This document shows, one piece after another, positions 1 through 7,603 of a DNA stretch of 11,247 nucleotides (the stretch's first letter is position 1; each line of letters begins with the position of its first letter). The notes beneath the pieces are model-generated. The model saw nothing but the letters and a program-made list of their open reading frames with translations, searched no databases and was not told the origin of the DNA. The DNA lies in contig NAOQ01001064.1 of assembly GCA_002751075.1 (NCBI GenBank), forward strand, positions 3,534-14,780. Reading direction: 5' to 3'. Origin of the DNA: Ichthyophonus hoferi. Its lineage: Eukaryota; Opisthokonta; Ichthyosporea; Ichthyophonida; Ichthyophonidae. The translations under genes were made by a program, and so were the position numbers.

Positions 1-640
1 GCATACATGTACGTACGATCTCGGTTTCTATCATGGTATCCGACATGCACCTAAATATCCCAAAAAAACAAAACAAAAAGAACAATTGCAAACTTGGTAA
101 GTCATTAAATAATTAAAGTGAATTAAAATAAATCAAAATAGTGCTAGTTGTAACATATCTGAATCTTTGATTATAGGATTATCGAAGGATTTGTCAACAA
201 TTTTTAGAGATTTTTTTTATTATACACTGATATAGCGTTTTGAATGTGCATAAACATAAATACACGCCAATAGATTTAACTTTTGATATTTTTTATTTAT
301 TTAAAATGATAGCGCGCACAGATGTTTATGAGCTTATATAAACAGATAGAGTGTAAAGAACGTAATAAGAAAATATGCAATAATGTTAGCAAACACAAAT
401 GCAATGCTTAATAGCTAGCAGAACTATGTTAACTTATGAAATAAATTACAGATAAATGCCTCGATTATGATACATGATACGTATCTACCCTATAATTGTT
501 ACTAAATATTAAATGTATTGAATATAATCATAGTCACATAAAGATAACACGAACAGTCCATTTTTCTCGCATGTAGTCCTATCGGTATATTCTTTTGATT
601 TAAGCTCTATACTCTAATATGATGCACAACATTTGAATCT
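1..640. other. AT-rich intergenic DNA, no gene seen
   Basis: I see no open frame of useful length, no tRNA-like or rRNA-like segment and no tandem array here. There are A-rich and T-rich runs and scattered TATA-like strings, none paired with a CCAAT box and a start codon. It may simply be spacer, or old repeat sequence decayed past recognition. Confidence 0.5.
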
Positions 641-647
641 TAATTAG

Positions 648-672
648 AGCCAGGCATTTCTAACGCTTGATA
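648..672. repeat. short direct repeat, left member (partner 1394-1418)
   Basis: A 25-bp segment recurs at 1394-1418 with 21 of 25 matches by hand count. All four differences are transitions. Looser similarity extends about 40 bp upstream of both. The pair brackets the first dispersed-repeat copy (856-1355), so it may be the edge of a larger repeat unit or the trace of a duplication. Confidence 0.45.
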
Positions 673-791
673 CCGCTTGGTGGCTTGTCGATATATACAG
701 CCAGTAATTAGATTCAATTTATCAGTAATTACAATAATTAACCTCCCACAACGCTATTTGGTTGGCTAATCTAATCTCAGTTAACTTAAGG

Positions 792-830
792 TGACGTCAT
801 TGGACCAATTAGCAGTGATATACTTATAAA
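792..830 (+). promoter_or_regulatory. promoter-like module: CRE, paired CCAAT, TATA
   Basis: TGACGTCA, the full palindromic binding site of ATF/CREB-type bZIP factors, lies at 792-799. Overlapping it is ATTGGACCAAT (799-809), two CCAAT boxes facing each other across one base. TATAAA follows at 825-830. The spacing suits a RNA polymerase II core promoter reading rightward into the dispersed repeat. No open frame follows, so any transcript would be non-coding or the promoter is a relic. Confidence 0.5.
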
Positions 831-855
831 TAGATATATATTCCGAAAAACAAAT

Positions 856-1355
856 GGTTCAAAGTTGTAGACATGTCATAGTAGAACGTGTTTAGAATTT
901 TAGTGCCGTATAAAAAGGCAAAGGGAAAGAGAAGGTATAAAGTTGTCTAAAAGGCCGTACATAAAGCGTATAAAAACCTTACATAAAGAAATAAAGACAG
1001 TATAGAAATAGAGTGTGTTTATTATTAATTTTTCTGTCCCTTTTATCCTTCCGCAACATGCGTTGATCGCGGGTACCAATTATAGTTTGGTTCATCCATG
1101 TCAGCGGGACGATCGCAAAAAATACAACTTACGGAAGACCACTGAATGCCACTAAAATTTAAAATAGGTAATTTATTGGTTAGTTTCATCTAACATTAGA
1201 TCATTTTATTAACTAATAATGGGCCAATCATTGTATGACCTGCTTGTTATCAGAACCTTGACTGATCTACGTGTTCATCCCGAGTTGACTGGTCTTGCAA
1301 GATTCGTACGACCTGTAGTGTGGTACGGTTAACCGAGACAGTCATAAATATCTCA
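856..1355 (+). repeat. dispersed promoter-bearing repeat, copy 1
   Basis: Starts near GGTTCAAAG (856-864) and shares ordered blocks with copies at 2348 and 7538. These are the block around TATAAAAAG (909-917), a degenerate short tandem region (about 935-1010), a pyrimidine-rich block and a strongly conserved block starting near CATGCGTTGATCG (1057). Blocks at about 1220-1350 are shared only with the third copy (8040-8160). No coding capacity is seen. The TATA box and downstream pyrimidine stretch would suit a solo LTR plus adjoining sequence, but clear terminal motifs, a primer-binding site and a target duplication were not found, so the class stays open. If LTR-derived it is an old, broken fossil. 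Confidence 0.65.
935..1010 (+). repeat. degenerate 12-14 bp tandem motif in repeat copy 1
   Basis: Several variants of a core like CGTATAAAG follow one another at roughly 12-14 bp spacing, each TATA-like. The same arrangement is present in copy 2 at about 2422-2501, so it belongs to the element and predates dispersal. Confidence 0.5.
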
Positions 1356-1393
1356 TAAAGTTTTAAACACAGTTTTTTAATCTTAACAGTTAA

Positions 1394-1418
1394 AACCAAG
1401 CACTTCTAACACTTGATA
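1394..1418. repeat. short direct repeat, right member (partner 648-672)
   Basis: Second member of the 25-bp pair at 648-672, 746 bp downstream of the first. Confidence 0.45.
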
Positions 1419-1419
1419 A

Positions 1420-2340
1420 GCAGTAAATCTCGTCTCCATCATAAATTATAAGAGGGTACTATTGGCGGCGACCGGGTTTATAACCTAGTAATTAAGCATT
1501 TCTTATAAACACAGTTAGCAAGTTCCCGTTGAAAAACAAAGTGTCCAATGCAATTTTATTATTCATTCTTTTATTTATTGTTATTTTTATTATTATTTTA
1601 CATTCACTACTATAGAGAAAAGATGTTTCTACGTAGTTAAGATGGATAGGAATTTTGTGTAAATGGTTATTATTGGTTAGGAGGCTCAACCATCTCACCT
1701 ATCTCTCCATAGATCCATAGATCTAACAATTACTTTTGTTTATGGTAGGAGGAGCTAGTACATACCTATTGTGTGTGACATAGTGACATAGAGAGTAGCA
1801 AATTGGCTAATAATCCATATAAGGAAACTAATATAACCTTATTGAGATAGAATCAGAATCAGATATCCTTAGTGGATCTTTGTGATCTTTCATGAGTTGT
1901 ATTAGCCAATAAGAATATTATATTTATAATTGAACCTATTTATTGGTGTTAACCGAAAGTTAGTTCGGTCTTGCAACAAATTATAATAATAATAATAGTA
2001 ATACTATATTAATAAAACGGCTATGTCAATTATTTAATTATTGTGCAATATAATGCATAGTAATCCCATAATAATGATTGGTGTGTCAATAATAATAATT
2101 AATTCACTAATGAAAATAAATCATAAAATGATGTTGCGATCGCTAGAAAATCAGACACGATAATCTCAATTACTATCTTAATTGCGGGCGGGAAATTCCT
2201 CTGAGTTAACCAATGAAAATAACTCTATAGCCTCTTCGCATAAATATGTGATGACAAATCAACTTACCAGATTGAACACACTATGCAATTAAAAAAAGTC
2301 GTTTGCAATTAACTAGCATTGCATTGAACCAACACGAAAA
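1420..2340. other. intergenic DNA rich in CCAAT motifs, no gene seen
   Basis: No supported gene. The one modest minus-strand frame (1492-1698) is AT-driven, with Lys, Asn and Ile runs and no domain character. ATTGG or CCAAT occurs near 1461, 1545, 1674, 1802, 1906, 1942, 2070 and 2209, and there is a short ATA-type run near 1982-2000. A CCAAT (2209) followed by CATAAATA (2239) precedes repeat copy 2, echoing the module in front of copy 1. Confidence 0.5.
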
Positions 2341-2630
2341 TTGATTGGGTTCAAAGTTATTGCATCTTTGTGGAATGTGTTTATAGTTTAGCGCCGTATA
2401 AAAAACAAACGGTAAAGAAAATGTATAAAGCCGTCTAGAAAGCCATATATAAAGCGTATAGACACCGCATATAAAGACCGTATAGAAATGGTATAGAGTC
2501 CGTGTTCATTATTAGTTGTTTCTGTTTCTTTTATCCTTCTGTAACATGCGTTGATCGTGGGTGTCAATCACAGTTTGGTTTATCAATGTCAATATGACCC
2601 ACCGTAAAAAATACAGTTTACAGCAAGCAA
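2340..2630 (+). repeat. dispersed promoter-bearing repeat, copy 2
   Basis: Collinear with copy 1 from GGTTCAAAG (2348-2356) through TATAAAAAAC (from 2397), the short tandem region (2422-2501), the pyrimidine-rich block and the conserved block near 2546-2620. In the best-conserved blocks copies 1 and 2 differ mainly by transitions. Similarity fades after about 2630, though a CCAAT-rich tail near 2720-2760 may be part of the same unit. No coding capacity is visible. Class unresolved; an old LTR fragment is one option. Confidence 0.65.
2422..2501 (+). repeat. degenerate 12-14 bp tandem motif in repeat copy 2
   Basis: Five or six variants of a CGTATAAAG-like core in a row, matching the arrangement in copy 1. 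Confidence 0.5.
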
Positions 2631-3135
2631 GAACTCCTTTTCAGGGACAGGTCATCATAATCGATGTGCAAATCCAAAAATATGTTCTTATTGCCTAGTA
2701 AGGGGTTGCGACATCATAAAATTCACCAATGCGATTGGATAGTATATGACCAATAAAAAACTTTAAATTATAAGCACCTGTTGTTGCTCATAAAACGTAC
2801 GTAATGAATGTGAAACCAATTAAACTTCTTAAATATGTTAAGACTTCCAATGAAGTTGTCACAGTAAAATGTTATACTCTTAGGTTTATTAAGCCCCAGA
2901 AAGATCCACCTGCTAAGCCAACACAACTAATAATCTTATTATTTGAATAATACTTTACGAAAAAGGAAAAAAACAGCTTTCAATATTTATTAATCATAAT
3001 GTTAATCGTATTTGGCCTTTGGCCGGCACGTTAGATAATGTTATGATCGCCTAAAGGCCTCTTTATATTACGCAATGGTACGTCTTTCCACCCAATCGAA
3101 AGATCAGAACAATTAACGATCGAGTTAAGAGCGGT
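2631..3135. other. intergenic DNA upstream of the secreted-protein gene
   Basis: No gene is supported. CCAAT, ATTGG and CCAAT occur close together at 2726-2754. A GC-richer patch with repeated GGCC (about 3013-3060) stands out from its surroundings but shows no further structure. Confidence 0.45.
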
Positions 3136-3141
3136 ATGCCG

Positions 3142-3184
3142 ATTGGCTTGATCCAATTTGGTATCACCAAGTATGGTATATAAG
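3142..3184 (+). promoter_or_regulatory. promoter of the secreted-protein gene
   Basis: ATTGG (3142-3146) and CCAAT (3153-3157) face each other, followed by TATATAAG at 3177-3184, about 85 bp before the start codon. If initiation falls about 30 bp after the TATA box, the 5' leader is about 60 nt. The order and spacing fit a RNA polymerase II core promoter with an NF-Y/HAP-type site. No other TATA box lies between this one and the ATG. Confidence 0.65.
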
Positions 3185-3268
3185 CAACAAGTATGGGAGA
3201 AACATGTACAGAATAAGCTGTCAGCACAGAATAGCCAGGATTGATATTGTTTAGTTTCCATTTCAAGC

Positions 3269-3656
3269 ATGCTGTGGGCTCCTCTTATTTTCATTGTCGT
3301 GTGCTCAATGGCAAGGCCAGCCTTGCCCTTAGCCATAGATGGCATTGACTTTGCTGATCCATGTTCCGATTCCTCTCTTAGTTGTCCTACCTGGGTAACT
3401 GAGGACAAGAGCATCACCACTATTCCTACTACTCCTATTACTACTACTACTTATAGTGAGATGAACTGTGATTACCAAGATACTACTACTACTATACCTA
3501 CTACTATTCCTACTACTACTTATAATGAGATGGACTGCGATAACGACGATACTACTACTACTATACCTACTACTACTACTCCTACTACTACTATTACTAC
3601 TACTACTAATTATAGTGAGATGGACTGTGATAACAACGATACTACTATTACTATTC

Positions 3657-3695
<39 letters not shown>

Positions 3696-4261
3696 ATAGT
3701 GAGATTGACTGCGATAACGACGATACTACTACTACTATTAATCCTCATACTACTACGCCTACCACTACTACTACTATGCCTACTACTACTACTACTAATA
3801 CTACTAATATTGATACTACTATGAATACTTTGCCTATTACCGTTTACAAAGGAATTGCATGCCCATATGTAAATGATAAATGCACTGAAAAGCCTTATTT
3901 GGAACACTTCTGTTATGAAATAGAGCTTAACAAATGCAATCGCAGTCCCTATGCTGGCGCTCGTTGGTATTACATTGCTCATTATGATTCTATTTCTGGT
4001 GATATAATTTATCAACGCTACCGTAACTCTCGTTGTACCATTAGGCAAAAAGCCTGGAGCACCATTTCCACTACTCCTATTGGAAAGTCAAGATCTTGCA
4101 TTGGTCCCATCGATTCGGGTGTTTGGTGGAATGCATATGTAAAAATTGTGGTCAAGAAACCTGTGCGACCTAACTATGGTAATGTGGTTTATACTATAGG
4201 CGATTGTGTCATCACCAAAAAGGAAGGGGCTACAACGTTTGCTAGCCTTTCAAGTGTTTAG
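3269..4261 (+). CDS. secreted mucin-like Thr-rich protein with C-terminal cysteine domain
   Basis: 330 residues, single uninterrupted frame, function not recognised. Residues 1-22 form a signal peptide (hydrophobic LIFIVVC core, likely cleavage after PLA). Residues 23-48 hold two cysteines (C32, C39). Residues 49-187 are a Thr/Pro mucin-like tract interrupted by four cassettes of the form Y-(S/N)-E-(M/I)-(D/N)-C-D followed by Asn/Asp, giving C67, C90, C120 and C148. Residues 190-330 form a compact, aromatic-rich domain with C198, C205, C215, C223, C256, C277 and C313. Sequons at N114, N123, N177 and N224 plus dense Thr predict heavy glycosylation. There is no GPI-type or transmembrane tail, so the product is probably released or wall-associated. 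The ATG is the first after the TATA box and opens the signal peptide. Thr codons in the tract are nearly all ACT, implying expansion by slippage. An effector, adhesin or surface-coat role is possible but is inference only. Confidence 0.85.
3405..3830 (+). repeat. ACT trinucleotide tract with four imperfect cassettes inside the CDS
   Basis: Runs of ACT with occasional CCT, ATT and ATA codons are broken by four cassettes that encode the acidic Cys motif. Cassette spacing is 23, 30 and 28 codons. The longest uninterrupted ACT run is around 3660-3692. The near absence of ACC, ACA and ACG shows that DNA-level slippage rather than codon choice shaped the tract. It also opens long Ser-rich antisense and Leu-rich sense shadow frames. 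Confidence 0.85.
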
Positions 4262-4490
4262 AGAGTTTTAGGTATCAAAAAGTGCACAAATGTTGCATAT
4301 AATTGTAGTCTTGATTTTTATTTTTAATGCCAAAAATATTTATTGACGCTCTTGCTGCTATTACTTGGGCACCTGCATGGGTATCAGCATATAAACCTAG
4401 CTAAGTAAATAATAACGTTGTCTACAAATAATGCCATGTACACCAATAAGATGATTTGCACCACAAGAAATTTTAATGTAATGAATTATA

Positions 4491-4496
4491 AATAAA
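4491..4496 (+). terminator. polyadenylation signal of the secreted-protein gene
   Basis: A canonical AATAAA lies 230 bp after the stop codon, with T-rich sequence just downstream. An earlier AATAA-like string near 4407 is an alternative. Confidence 0.45.
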
Positions 4497-4499
4497 CCA

Positions 4500-5135
4500 A
4501 CTTTTAGCTTTAATAACATACATTTATTAATGATTTTAAAATAACGTACTGCATATTTGTTTAATGACGTTCACTATAGTTTTTTGCCACCCGAGTTTTA
4601 TCATTACTATAAATTATCTACTATGAGAGTAGTAAATTTTTCTGAAATAATAGTACACGAAGAAGTATTGTATATATTTATGTAAACCTTTATATTGAAA
4701 TATCTAAAGTATACAGATGTAATATGCAGAAAGATCTGTAGTTTTTCAAGTAACTTGTTCACAGATTTTGGGGCTTCAATTAGGTGGTGCTTAGAAGTCT
4801 CTTGGCAATAAAGATAGCATTTAGCTTTGATTCGGTTCTAGTAGGAAATTGAAATAAGTTTAATGTAAGAGAAGGCGTGGATAATGGTTTTATTCTCATC
4901 TATCTATAGTATTTTTCTACAAATTAATAGGTGATTCTTGCTTTAATACGCGTAGGTGCGATTGTGGTAATAGCATAGTGTGAGCAATCAGTGGGAAATA
5001 CTAAGACTTGGCGTGTGCAATAGTTATGAGTGCATATTAAAAAAAAGAATTTAACTCAAATTGAATCGGATCTGGTGGGGTGATTTGAAGAGTCAAAACT
5101 CTTTCACTTGCATGGGGGTAAGTTCTTGAAATCGT
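4500..5135. other. intergenic DNA, nothing recognised
   Basis: AT-rich sequence without a frame of note, tandem repeat or recognisable similarity to the repeat family elsewhere in the window. Confidence 0.5.
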
Positions 5136-5139
5136 ATTC

Positions 5140-6050
5140 GGTATGCTGAACTGCAATCATGCTATTTACTACTGAATTTACACCAGCTCTTATTCTTTTG
5201 GAATTGTCGGTATTAACGGATATAGACGCCTTGTTAGTATCTATGGTTCCTGTGATAGTAGGTATGTATATATGCTGTGAATAAAGATATGCTAGTATTT
5301 GTTGTTCTTGCTCCTTGTTCTGTTCTTCAGGCTTCAGAGCTAAAATTCACTATCTAGATCATCAACAAACTGCACCAATGGTATCATGATTATCTCAAGA
5401 TCAATAGAAAATTCCTAATCAACATCAACAGAGGCCTTACGCTCCACCAGCTACTGTGAATATTTAAACTTATCTTATTCCTCCTTTCAATCAAGAAATA
5501 GATACTCAAGTGATTTATCTCATGAGTATTTTGATTAATCAACATATGCCTTCCTTTTCTAATGGGACCAAGATCTATTTTTAACTTGCCAATTATGAAA
5601 TTGCGGTAATCGTCTTGTTACTCTATTGATCAAAACAACATCAACTTACTACACACTTTTGACATAATTCCCAGAGATGAACTTCAATGCCAACCATACC
5701 TTCATCAATTGGTTGGTTCTTCTGAATGCCAAAGTGCTGGCATTGTTGAAGCATTTTAATTACTACCAGCATTAGGCTGCATACCTCATGATGTCTTGTA
5801 CAAAAAGACACTGCTTATTGTTCTTTTACAATAATTGGAACTATTTATTCTCACGATTAAGTGTTTTTTTTAGTAACCTCGTACTGCTTTATCTGATTTC
5901 GTTACTATTATCTAGAAGTATTTGATTAGAGATGCGGCTCATAAATTCTATTGGCGGTATGATAACTATAAATAGATTTTTAATCTCGGTTATTAGTAGT
6001 TTACAAATTGGTCCGCGGTTCAGGATTGGGTTCTCACCATAGATTAATGA
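5140..6050 (+). pseudogene. decayed coding-like region, origin uncertain
   Basis: Base composition is less extreme than in the flanks. Short plus-strand stretches in more than one frame read like protein rather than random AT sequence, for example a run near 5926-5980 containing RDAAHKFYWRYDNY and a Pro/Gln-rich stretch near 5420-5450. The region is broken many times and no domain can be named. A gag-like gene of an LTR retrotransposon is one possibility, an old host gene another. No LTR pair or reverse-transcriptase motif was seen around it, so I treat it as a fossil of unknown family. Confidence 0.3.
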
Positions 6051-6261
6051 TCAATAGATCTGTTAATTGCTCGTTTAACGATTGAAGGTATTTCGTTTAA
6101 GGTAGTAAGTACATCCTCTAATTGATATTGAAGATTGACTTCAAGTGAAAGGAGTAGCATAGGCGGTCATTGAAAGCCATTTATGAAAACTCTCAGTGGC
6201 ACCCACTGAAAAAAATGCCTATCCATCTTCCATTTAACTCATGATCAGCACAGTGATGTAA

Positions 6262-6489
6262 ATAGTAGTTCATTTGTTGGTTTCATCCTGGTTCTCATAC
6301 AACACTGAAAACTGCTCTCTCAATTCTGAGAGTCCCAACTATGAAAAGAGTTCCCAATGCCAGAAGAATATTACATTTTCTGCTTCAGTCAACATGACTA
6401 CAACTCCTTTATATTTCCAAATTAAATTTACATCTGGATATAAAGGTACAATCAGAAACACAATATATATTACTATTATAACCCATTAA
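6262..6489 (+). pseudogene. possible exon or remnant of a secreted or surface protein
   Basis: An open frame of 75 codons without an ATG near its start. The central part (about 6280-6450) is more balanced in composition than its surroundings. It contains two cysteines and three N-glycosylation sequons (NCS, NIT, NMT) within about 40 residues, as expected for an extracellular segment. There is no signal peptide, no clear splice acceptor and no upstream promoter. It may be an isolated exon, a gene fragment tied to the decayed region before it, or chance. No similarity to the cysteine domain of the gene at 3269 is apparent. Confidence 0.25.
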
Positions 6490-6576
6490 TTTTTAATTTT
6501 TAAAAATCAGTACAGATTTAGATTAAAATTAATTTTTGTATACCTATTATATTACTATATTAGGGTTTAAGGTTGA

Positions 6577-6598
6577 TCAGAATTCAGTCAGAATTCAG
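6577..6598 (+). repeat. tandem duplication of an 11-mer
   Basis: TCAGAATTCAG occurs twice head to tail without mismatch, each copy containing an EcoRI-type GAATTC palindrome. Confidence 0.8.
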
Positions 6599-6624
6599 TC
6601 TCACCACATCACGTGTTTAGAATG

Positions 6625-6676
6625 ATATATTATATTATAGTATAGTACAGTATAGTACAGTATAGTATAATATAGT
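6625..6676 (+). repeat. ATAGT/ATTAT pentanucleotide microsatellite
   Basis: Imperfect run of ATTAT then ATAGT/ACAGT pentamers. The sequence just before it (ACGTGTTTAGAAT, about 6611-6623) matches 13 bases of dispersed-repeat copy 1 (888-900), so a fragment of that family may abut the array. Confidence 0.75.
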
Positions 6677-6683
6677 TGTTGAA

Positions 6684-6699
6684 GGGAAAGTACTTTCCC
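6684..6699. repeat. perfect 16-bp palindrome
   Basis: GGGAAAGTACTTTCCC is its own reverse complement. It could be a dimeric factor site or a simple cruciform seed; nothing in the context decides. Confidence 0.7.
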
Positions 6700-6774
6700 A
6701 TCTGTTATTCAAGTATAACTCCTTTAAAATTGTATACACATCATAAGATCTTAATCATAGTACAGAATCATTGT

Positions 6775-6822
6775 GTGGTATTTTGCGAGTCAAACCAAGC
6801 TATCTGACCCGCGATTTTTACA
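6775..6822 (-). repeat. possible inverted fragment of the dispersed repeat
   Basis: Read on the minus strand, this segment has ATCGCGGGT, then TTGGTTT, then TCGCAAAA-ATAC, in the same order as in the most conserved block of copy 1 (1064-1128), with one gap of about 20 bases. The match is short and gapped, so this is tentative. Confidence 0.35.
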
Positions 6823-7114
6823 GTTCCGAACCGACTAATACTAGTCAAACAAAGATCTAAGTCTCGCTTTCAATTGGATCGGCTGCCTAAAATTATTGTA
6901 TCAGAGTTAAAATAAGAAGTATTACTCACCTGTTGATATATTAAAATATTAATTGTATATTCAAACCTTGTATACAATAATATTATCAGAAAGTTACAAT
7001 CAAAATTGTAAACGCGCGTCTAATCCCTAGACCAAGTAATCACTTGTTCTATACATGTTATATAAGTTTACGCCATCAACGACGTTTACGGCCCAACAAA
7101 TAGTAATCAATTAA

Positions 7115-7159
7115 CCAATCCCAACTTGAAAAACAATAAAAGACAATTTGGTATAAAAG
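7115..7159 (+). promoter_or_regulatory. promoter of the small gene at 7325
   Basis: CCAAT at 7115-7119 (within TTAACCAAT) and TATAAAAG at 7152-7159. Initiation about 30 bp later would give a leader of about 140 nt, which might contain a small intron ending in a CATAG or TTTAG acceptor upstream of the ATG. That is not proven. Confidence 0.55.
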
Positions 7160-7324
7160 CAAGTGCTAGACGCTAACTTTGTTTATCTTGGAAACTTAAC
7201 TACAAGTTCTGTTTTATATGGTATTTATATACTCTTCCTGTTTTGTTTGCATAGATAAGAATAATATTTACAATAAAATTATTTTTTGATCACCCCTTAC
7301 TTCTATACATTTAGAAATAAGAAT

Positions 7325-7603
7325 ATGGAGTCCGCCCTATATTTCGAAGCCATTAAGGATATCAGTGAGGCCACCCGAAAGGGATCTCGCATAGAAAAAT
7401 GGAGTAAAGACTCAGCCGGTGACATGGTTATCAGCGACGTCTCCACCTACATTCAGGTGCAATTTTATAAATCTCAAAAGAGGCTTCTTAGCCAAAATGA
7501 GATCCATGATTTTTTACAAAAATATAGTATAGTATATGTTCAAAGTTGCTGTATCTTTATAGAATTTATGGAGTGTTTTAGCGCTGTAAAACCCGAAAGG
7601 TAA
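7325..7603 (+). CDS. small unknown gene, 3' part replaced by a repeat
   Basis: Begins with ATG after AAGAAT; the frame upstream of it has no ATG. The first 70 or so residues read as real soluble protein with balanced, charged composition, including EAIKDISEATRKGSRIEKW and SQNEIHDFLQKY, which suggest amphipathic helices. I do not recognise the family. No signal peptide or membrane segment is seen. From about 7538 the frame enters dispersed-repeat copy 3, so the last 22 residues are repeat-encoded and the original 3' end is not found after the repeat. A CCAAT/TATA promoter lies at a suitable distance upstream. It may be a gene interrupted by insertion, a 5' exon whose donor lies near 7520, or a pseudogene. 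Confidence 0.45.
   Translation: MESALYFEAIKDISEATRKGSRIEKWSKDSAGDMVISDVSTYIQVQFYKSQKRLLSQNEIHDFLQKYSIVYVQSCCIFIEFMECFSAVKPER
7526..7536 (+). repeat. 11-bp direct repeat left of repeat copy 3
   Basis: AGTATAGTATA, identical to 8176-8186. The pair brackets copy 3 exactly at the point where similarity to the other copies begins and fades. It could be a target-site duplication or two surviving halves of a TATAG microsatellite into which the element inserted. Confidence 0.6.

Noticed and set aside
856-864. GGTTCAAAG as a tRNA-type B box, making the repeat a SINE
   Set aside because: The last B-box position does not fit, no A box lies at the right distance, and the TATA box downstream argues for polymerase II.
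1492-1698. 68-codon minus-strand frame
   Set aside because: AT-rich composition only, no promoter in a suitable place and no recognisable motif.
3031-3420. Minus-strand frames of 129 and 67 codons over the promoter and gene start
   Set aside because: They cover the CCAAT/TATA promoter and the signal-peptide codons of the sense gene and show no independent coding character.
3468-3824. 118-codon plus-strand Leu-rich frame
   Set aside because: Frame-shifted reading of the ACT tract (CTA/TTA-type Leu codons); it exists only because the array lacks stops.
3329-4048. 239-codon minus-strand Ser-rich frame
   Set aside because: It is the antisense of the ACT tract (ACT read backwards is AGT, Ser). 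It has no promoter and no plausible signal peptide, and it overlaps the well-supported sense gene.
6887-6929. Minus-strand intron-like segment, GTGAGT to TTTTAG, 43 nt
   Set aside because: Good splice-site strings, but the flanking exonic frames are very short and have no start codon or coding character.
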